Shown piece after piece: positions 53,701 to 62,700 of a stretch of 64,000 bases of DNA (the stretch's first letter is position 1; every line of letters begins with the position of its first letter). A program made the translations under genes and the position numbers. The DNA lies in contig NC_135505.1 of assembly GCF_052857255.1 (NCBI RefSeq), positions 134,955,144 through 135,019,143 of the forward strand, written 5' to 3'. Below the pieces are notes generated by a model. The model had not been told where the DNA came from. It saw nothing but the letters and a program-made list of their open reading frames with translations, and ran no database searches. This stretch comes from Amblyomma americanum (lineage: Eukaryota > Arthropoda > Arachnida > Ixodida > Ixodidae).

Positions 53701-56700
53701 GGGTCAGGCTCTTCCCAGAGCGACAGAATCTTGCTGTCAATGAAGCTGGCAAACATCTGAGTCTCGATGAAGCGTGACAGGAAGGGCAGGTGTGGCTCAG
53801 GCTGGTCCGACAGGAATGTCGTCTTGTCGAAGTTGTGCACTGTGTCGCGCGATGCCAGCCACTGCTCCATGTCCTTCTGTAATGCGAAGTGAGCAGGACG
53901 ATTAGTATACAGTGAAAGCTCGTTAATTTGACATTCAATCCAAATTTCTGTATAATTCAACTATGTGGCTTAGGCTACTGCCCATGCTCCATTGGAGTAT
54001 GTGTAGCACATAGCCTGTATTTCAAACATGAACTGGTTCCGCCACCCATGCTCCACTGGAGTCTGTGTAACACATAGCCTGTATTTCAAACATGAACCGG
54101 TTCCATTGCCCATGCTCCATTGGAGTCTGTGTAACACATAGCCCGTAATTTCGAACGCGAACCGGTTCCGCCACTCATGCTCCATTGGAGTCTGTGTAAC
54201 ACATAGCCTGTATTTAAAACATAAATCGGTTCCGCTGCTCATGCTCGATTGGAGTCTGTGTAACACACAGCCCGTGATTTTGAATGTGAACCGGTTCCAC
54301 TGCTCATGCTCCATTGAAGTCAGTGTGACAAATAGCCCATAATTTCGAATGTGAACCGGTTCCCCCATCCATAATTTGAACCGCATACATCCGTGTCTGG
54401 AACCTTGAGGTTGCGCCGCCTCTTCCGTGGGAGAGGTAGAGCAGATGACAACCAAAAATGAAATTAATGTGAATCTGAGCGCCTGAAGTGATATCCCATG
54501 CACCAAAAGAGACACTGAACAATGTAACTGTTTCTTTATACATTAGCTGCTACAGTCCGCCTTTATTTGGAAAAGCAACAGGGAGTATTTCAGCAAAAAC
54601 TCTTTCAATATGGCTGTAAGCAGCACATACCATGTAGCTGTCTGCTCCCTGTCAGAATGAAAATGTGGGGGTAAGCTGAGGAGAGTCCTCCGACTTCTAC
54701 TGGTGGGCGGCGCAATCTTGGCAAATTTAGTAGAAGCAATTACAGGATCCGGGCAGCTCCAACCCGCCCGTAATGACAAATCTAAGAGGCCTCAAATTCC
54801 GCACACCAACAAATCAGCATTTGCAGTTGTTTTTTTTTCTTTCAGTCATAATGTTGTGTCGACTGAAAACACTGTGTCACAGTTTTTTTTAGTCTGCCGA
54901 TAACTTCACATTCGTTTGTTTTCAACATTGCCTCCAGCCCCGTAAAACCCAAATTACCGAGGTTTTACCATAATAAACTTGGCTGATTAACTACTTGATT
55001 ACTGATCAACTGACAGCATAGCGTTCTAGGGTTTGGGAACTGAAAGCCAAGCGACTCACCTGGTTGGGCTGGATGACAAAATGGTCGTATGAGCGGAACA
55101 TGTGCAGGAAGCGGTTGAAGAAGATTTCACGCACGGCGTTGTTTAGCCGCAGCTCTTCCAGCTGCGGGTGGCGGTCTGCCGCGGTGCTGGGGGTATGCTG
55201 CTGATGCTGCTGTTGCCGAAGCAGGCTGAGCTTGCCTTCACTGTTGTCCTGACAACGCGGCCTTCGCAGGTCCTCCAAGGAGTTCATTACACCTACGGAG
55301 GGAAATAAAAAAAAAGAATGAGTTCACGCCACCTTTGACACCGACAAAAAGTTTCAGCAAACCGTATATCACTTACCACAACCAACCAGCAGTGGCTGAG
55401 GGCTGAGGGTTACGATAAGTGGTAGTGCTAAGCAGTACACATCACATTAGACCTTTAAAACAAGCAGAAAATGTAACTCCAGAAGTGTTTTCATAGCAGA
55501 TGCTGCATGCAGTTAGGGCATTACAACTGTTTCACAATAAAGACAGGTTAACTGATGATACACAATTGAATCTCAACGATTTGAACTTGAAGGGAAACCT
55601 GTTCAAATTACACGGAGTTGAAATTAATGAGACACTTGTTTTGGCTCACATTAGAAAGAACACTGTGTGTAGGGCTTTGGCCAATTTCAATCACCTGGGG
55701 TTCTTTTAACATGCGCTGACATCGCACAGTACATGGGCCTCTAGCATTTTTCTTCCAACAAAATGCGATCACTGGGGCCGGGGTCGAACCCACGTTTTTC
55801 GTGTCAGCAGCCGAGCACCCTTACTGAGCCACAGCTGTGGCTCCAAAGAGAACTGACTGGCCTCAACATGTGATGCTGAGAGCATCAAACTAGCAGATCA
55901 AATAAACTGAAGTTTGTTTTAAGCCAGCTCTAATTAATAAGTTGTCACTGCAAGGATTGCAGTCTCAAGCAATAAGTTTCGTCTATGTGTAGCGAGATCA
56001 CCCGCCCAGTGTCTCACTGCATCAACTGGCCTTTCCAAACAATGCCACTGTGTTTCTGAAGGTGCGTTCTACCAAGGTCAACATGCCTGCTGAAATTAGT
56101 TCAACCTTACAAATTCTGGCTTCGGCTTCGAGCACAATGATTCAGCACTTCTTTAAGCACATCAAATGAAATACACCAGCCGCAAGACTGTCATTCTCGT
56201 TGGCATAGGCAATAAGAAACAGAGAAGCAATCACAGGACACAGTTCGGTTCTAGAGATCTCCATCAATGGTCTCAGAAACAGCACAAAGCTAAATTAAAT
56301 GATCGCACCCTCCTTTCTTCTTTTCCTCAGCACTTCGCTGCACCAACGAATGATGCACGTCAAAAGCAAATTGACTGCTCCTGAACTGCAATTCCTTGTA
56401 AGCTACGGATAGCAAGCTAATCGGGTTAAAATTTTTCAAATCTTCAACACCCTCTTTCTTGCAGATTAATAAGCCGTTCACACTCCTCCATGCTTCTGGT
56501 ATGCTCAAAGTCATGAGGGACTGTGTCTAAAGGGTAGCGAGTTCTGCAAGCACAATGCACAAACCACCCCTCAACACATCTGCAGTTCCACAATCGTTTC
56601 CTGCGACTTTTCACCCCTGTGAATTGCTTGAAGAGTTTATTTCCACTTTTGCAATTGTATTTGCATAGGGGAAAGAGGACACAAGAACACTGCAAGGAGT

Positions 56701-59700
56701 CTATGCAAGAAGGCCAGCAGCTGCGGAAGGAGAGAGGAGGTCCCACCCACCAGCTCTCTTGGCGACCGCTGTGATGCGTTGGAACGCCTCACTGTGCTGC
56801 AAGAGGGGCGAGGGGTTGCCCAGGCTGGTGTAGGAACTCCGCGCACTGCTGTCCGTGCTGCTCACTCCGGAGTCGCCGCTCTCCAGGCTCCAGGAGTGCT
56901 TCCGACGTGGGAACGGCCTGCGTGCCAGTGAAACCCTCCCTGTTTATTTGGGACAGAGATCCCTGAGCCCAAACTGGAGACCATGTGTACGGCCTGTGTC
57001 AAAAGTACAGAGCCCAAAGGGCTTTGCTTCAGGGCCATGCTGTCTTGTAACCCTCATCAGCCAAATACAGATGTGCCTCAATTCTGCAGAAGAATTTTGT
57101 TCTTTTTGAATGATATGAATATTTTTAGTCACCCCGTAAGATTCATATGATCAAGATTCTACTGAACTAGAGTCTCAAGTATCAATTTTTTCAAATTGAA
57201 TATGAACTGAACGGTTCATATTCAAAATGTCGAATATCTGCACACCCCTAAAACTACTCTTTATAACGAAAGAAGTAATAAGAAATAAGGAAGAACGGAG
57301 GAGAAAAATTTCATTTCCTGACTCACCTATCATTGAGGTTGCGGCCCAGGGTGGCTGATGTCACCACGTTTTGTGTCGACGCCGTCAAGAGGGAAGGCGC
57401 GCCACCCGGCGTTCGGACACCAAACTGCACGAGCAGGTCCTGCAGCTCGGCAAGGAGCTCCTGCTTGTTGGGGAAACTCGGCAGGTCCTCGGGCACCTGC
57501 ACACTGCAGCCGTCTATGTCCACGAGGCACAAGTTCGCCTGCGAAAAAAGATCACACGTGCTGGGTCGCAGAAGGAACAGCACAACAACTAAGGCACAAA
57601 ACAGGCACTGTCTTGGCGCATACTTCTTGGAACAAAAATGAGCAGAGGCAAGAGTCGGGGCTGGACAAAAGATATCCAGCTTTGAAAGAGAATGACCTGG
57701 GCAGCTGTAAAATTTTGTTAACTTGGAGAACAAAGGGCTGGGTAGAGCATCTGAATTATCCAAGGGTCAAATTATCAAATATGCCATATTGTGCCAACAC
57801 CGGGCCACTATACAACAGTAACACTGAGAACAAACATGCTCCCAGCATAACACACAAAAAGTCAAGGACAACTTCATCCAGTTCGATTGCATCATAACCT
57901 CGATGATGATGGTTTGGCAGACATTGAATTGACTTGGTTCCAGCCTGCGCATACAAAAAAAACATTAACCTCTATGAAGTTTTCCTGCACTGGAAAAGTC
58001 CTGCAAGTGTCCCCTAGGAAAGAAGTTTCTTGTCCACTTTGATCGCATCATAACCGCGATGATGATTTTTTTCTGGCTTTAAATTAATGTGGTTCCAGTT
58101 TGTGTGCACAAAAACAACATTAACCTCTATGCAATTTCCCTGTACAGAAAAAGTCCCGCAAGTGTTTGCTAGGAAAGAAGTTTCCTATACGGGCAGTTCC
58201 CTAAATGTTCTCCAAAGAAAAATTTCCCCTAGAGTCTTGTGCAGAGAACTTTTTCTCCTAAAAAAACAACTAGCGAGCAGCGTTGTGACTAGTGAAACCT
58301 CATTAATTTGAAGCAGGAAACTTCCCTTCAGGTGTAAAAGAAATTTCCTCACACACACTGCTTGGAAATGCTAGAAGGAGCACTGGCTGTCACTGTATGT
58401 GTGTTATCTGTATGTGTCTTTGGAAACAAGGCTGTCCTTGAGGTAAGCAAGTCCGCGACAGCGGTGGTACCTCGCCGGGGCAGATGGCATCGGCCTCTTC
58501 CCCTCCGCACACGTGCTTGAGGCCCATGAGGAAGGGCACGGGGGCGTCCAGGAAGTGGTGCAGTGAGTGCGGCAGGATGGGGACATACACGTGCTGCCAC
58601 TGGAAGGGCATCAGCAGGCACGTGACGCACTCCGCCACCAGCATCAGCCGGTGGTAGTCTGCACAGGGGGGGAACAGGGTCCCGTCAGACATGCTGCCCT
58701 GGCAAACTATCGTTGATCATGATGGCAGTTGATTCTTTGCAGGTGCGAGGGTAACGTGGCCAAAAAGAGTTGTGGCTGCACCAGATGGGGTAAAAGTCCC
58801 ATTTTCGAAACATTTCACTCCACAGCAGACGAGTGAGGGTAACTTTAGAGCCATTAAATATCCGGTGGGTATACCCGGCAGCACTGGGAATCAAAAGCCA
58901 CACCTCCCGCATACAATGTGAATACTCAAACCATTAGGCCACTGCCATGCTGCATTTGCAAATCGTAACAGGGTATGGATCACATATATTTTACTAAGGG
59001 TTAGTATGTCTGAAGGACTTTTGGGTTCCAAACAAACAAGCGTAGTTCATACTTGTCAAACCAGATTGCCCAGCTTTTGGCCTGTTGCTATTTTATACGG
59101 GCAATGAGTGCCCCAGTACACTTTCTATTGGTCTATGGGGTCTATGGGGCTTAACGTCCCAAAGCGACTCAGGCCTTAGTGAAGGGCTCCGGAAATTTCG
59201 ACCACCTGGGGTTTTTTAACGTGCACTGACATCGCACAGTACATGGACCTCTAGAATTTCGCCTCCATCAAAATTCGACCGCTGCAGAGGGGTTCGCACC
59301 CGCATCTTCCGGGTCAGCAGCTGAGCACCATAATCACTGAGCCACCACGGCGGCCCCCAAATACACAGTGCAATGACGGTTGGAAGGTAGGTACACTGGG
59401 GACAAATTCGAGTTGAACTATATCGACTGATTACCATTTTCTAATGGCAAAGGGGCAGCTTTGACCGAAAACACAGTTTTTAAGCTAAAAATAATCCAAG
59501 AAATCAAATACAGGTGTCACTGCCAGTGGCCACTTTCACAAGCAGACAAAGGTGATGTCAATGCCTTCTTTTTCTTTTTATGCAAATCTCTGAATCTAGG
59601 CCACGCTACTTTCCATTTCTAGCTATCGATCATAACAGTCTAGACGTCACCCCTGCCATCATGAGTTTGGATCACGTGACGGGAAAAATATCACATTTTC

Positions 59701-62700
59701 AACTCGAACATCAAGATAGTTGCCAAATACCAAATGTTCGAATTTTACTATGAATAAAAATCAGATAAATCTGTCCTTGGCAAGCACTGTCTTACCAAAT
59801 GAACCATCCAGGTGTAATGACTACAATGCATGCAGCAACAAAAGCTGCTAATTCTGAAAGTCCACATACTAAACACAAGGCATGCCACATTGTGTTGCAT
59901 GGTGTGAAATGACATAATGGGAGGACCGCTCACCTTCGGAGCAGAGCAGGATCTGGTTCTCGAATAGCACACTGGTAAACAGCTGGATGCAGTTCTCCAG
60001 GCCCAGTATTGCGAAGAGCTCCCGGAACGAGTAGTCGAAAAATGGCAGCTCACTCGTTCCTGCAAGAACGCACAGCTCTGTGAGGACACAGGCAAGAAAG
60101 TTGACATTCCAGAACAGTGACGCTGAATGATGAGGAAAGAAGGCTATTCTGAGAGATGTACGTAACGCATATCGACCAGCACTATTTCGAAGAGGTGAAA
60201 GAGGTGATGGCCGGACGACTTGGCTTCCAACAGATGTGGTTCCCATAAAGGTAAATGATAAGACACAACAGTACCTCTCTAGTCAAGCAAATGAAAAGAA
60301 AAAGCTGCTCTCATAACCGATGCACACCACATGGTGCTGTATTCGCGACGGTCCCAGCTTGCAGTTGTGTGAATCTAGCTTGCACAATTCCACAAGTTGC
60401 CAACTTTGACTGGCAAGGATTGGAGCAGGTATTCTCTGGCTTTCCATGACTTTTCGACATTTTCAAAATTACCTGCAATTTCCTGGTTTTCCCCGTTCGT
60501 GGACACGCTGGTCAACAAGGGTTTACTATGGGACTTGATGCCTGATTCAAGACCACGCACTATGAGGGATAAGAGAAGGGAGGAATACCTGGCCTCTGGC
60601 ACACATGGTCCTGGTAGAGGTAGCTGAGGCGCAGCGACCGCCCCGGCGGAGGCAGGGGCAGCTCGTAGAGCAGGTTGTACACGTAGCACTCGAGCGGCAA
60701 GGGCGGTGAGTCTCGAGCTTGAACCAGTGCAAGCAGCTTGTGCAGTATTGTCCGGCAGGCACTGACCAGGGGCATCGGGGTCACCAGACACAATGCCTTG
60801 CTCACATACAGCGTGTCCTGGGGGGCCACAACACAAAACGCAGTGTGAAAAAAAAAAAAATGCTAATGACTGCGCTTCTCTGTAACGCGCTTTTTGATTG
60901 CAGCTGCTACGGTATGTGAACCATACGTGACTGCACACAGAACATGCAGTGGCGATTGGAGGCAGCTCTCAGTTTCGACTTGGGCAGTGCACGCAACTAT
61001 CCACTGTCGCCGAGTCTCTTCATGGGTGGCGCATTTTGCAGCAGCTACGGCCACTGATGGAGCCCGGCTCTCGCAGAAACCGTCTTCCTCCGCTGCACCG
61101 CTCTCAGCCAGTCACGCCGTACTCTCCTCCATAGCTTTCCCCCTCATGCTATCTACTCTCATCCTCCACTGTCCTCCTTGCGCCCTTTGCTATCACTGTA
61201 CTTTCATCCTCTGGTGTTCTTTTCTTTCAAATTTTTTTTTTCTCGTGCGCTTCAGTTACGCTGATGCCCGATCCAGGAACGGGTGCTTAAGAGTTTCTCT
61301 CTAAAAATGATAATTTGGAGACACACAAGCAGAATGCCGGGTGCAACTGCAGCACAAATGCATTACCACCTACACAAGCCCACAGATGTCAATCAAGACT
61401 ATCTTCTCAGTCTACAAGTCTCCCTCTTCTCCAGCTTTTGATGATTCGAAGGCTGCCTAGATAATATGAATAACCAGTCTCCTCCGCGCCCGACCATGCA
61501 CTATCATGCTCAATAGAGGTGCAACAAAGAAGATATAGTAAAGTGCACTTGTTGTGTTCAGTTCACAATGCAGCGCAAGCTTTCAGCGACTGTTTAGTGG
61601 ATGTTTGGTGCTCTGTATGAAGGCACACTGATTTGCAATCAGGCAGAAACCTCAGATAGCTCACTTTAAACATATTGTGACAAAATATAAGAAGACGAAC
61701 TATGCAGTGGCGCAAGCAGGAGTGCTCGCGCCAGGCCGTCCACTATTAAAATGATTCTGTAGCCATCTGACACCTCATCTCATTCATGGGCTTGCCGTCA
61801 CGTAACAATATTGCAGGTTGTACTGAGTGTGATAGTACCCAGCGTGTGCCTATGAAGATGTAAGCGGTCACGTGGGCCCTGCAGTGTGGACAGAAAGGCG
61901 TTGCTGCATTGCATGTATACAAAACATGGTCCGCAGAAATCTTGCTTGCAACCCCTAGGATGCGTTTATGCATTAAAAAAAAAGCAAAGAAATATCGTGC
62001 CCAGCATCCGCTCCTCACCTTAGTAATGTCATAGAGGGCTCCAGCAGTCGAATCTGACGACCTCGAGGTTGTCATGAGCCGAAACGACCTGGGCAGTGAC
62101 CTCGACACGGGTGCCTCTGTCTTGATGGCCGCTGTCCGCGCAAGTGGTGCCTTGTTCCCACTCGAGCTCAGTTCAGTCAGGTGCATCGCCTGCAACCACA
62201 GTGCGATGCGAGAGAGAGAGAGAGCAAGGGTTTGATACCGGCTCCACTGCAGTTTAACATCCACAATGACTGCAGGACAACAAAATAGGTGCATCCAGAG
62301 TTCACAAGAGAGACCACAGTGCATTTAAAGTGAACAACAGTATCGCAGCAAAGTGCGACAACTGATCGTGACCATGCAACGACACTGCCATCATTGTTAG
62401 CACCACAACCACCATACAATCTTTGTAGTCTTTATCATCTTGGCTGCATCCATAACAGGGTGCCCAATCAAGTCTTCTCTATGTCAAGCTGCAGCTACCA
62501 TATTTATGAAAATCTAACATCATCCAACGAGACTCTCAACTGCCCCTAGACTGGCCTCCACTTTGTTGACCCAACAAACCAACAGCTATTTTTCCTCTGC
62601 ATTACAAGTGATTTGCTGCCATAACACTACCTTGTTTATTATGCACGTGCCACTACGTTGCTGTCAGGGTGGAACAACAAATTGTTGACCCCCCCTGCCT

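Noticed and set aside
53981..54370. CRISPR array
   Set aside because: The units are contiguous without unique spacers, and the genome is eukaryotic.
53970..54515. 181-residue open frame on the minus strand
   Set aside because: It is an open reading through the 64/65-bp minisatellite; the alternating period is incompatible with a coding repeat.
57358..57897. 179-residue plus-strand open frame
   Set aside because: Antisense to DENND5 exon 6 and its intron; it has no family similarity.
61746..62324. 192-residue minus-strand open frame as a single exon
   Set aside because: Only 62019-62189 is flanked by proper splice sites in phase; the rest is intron read-through.
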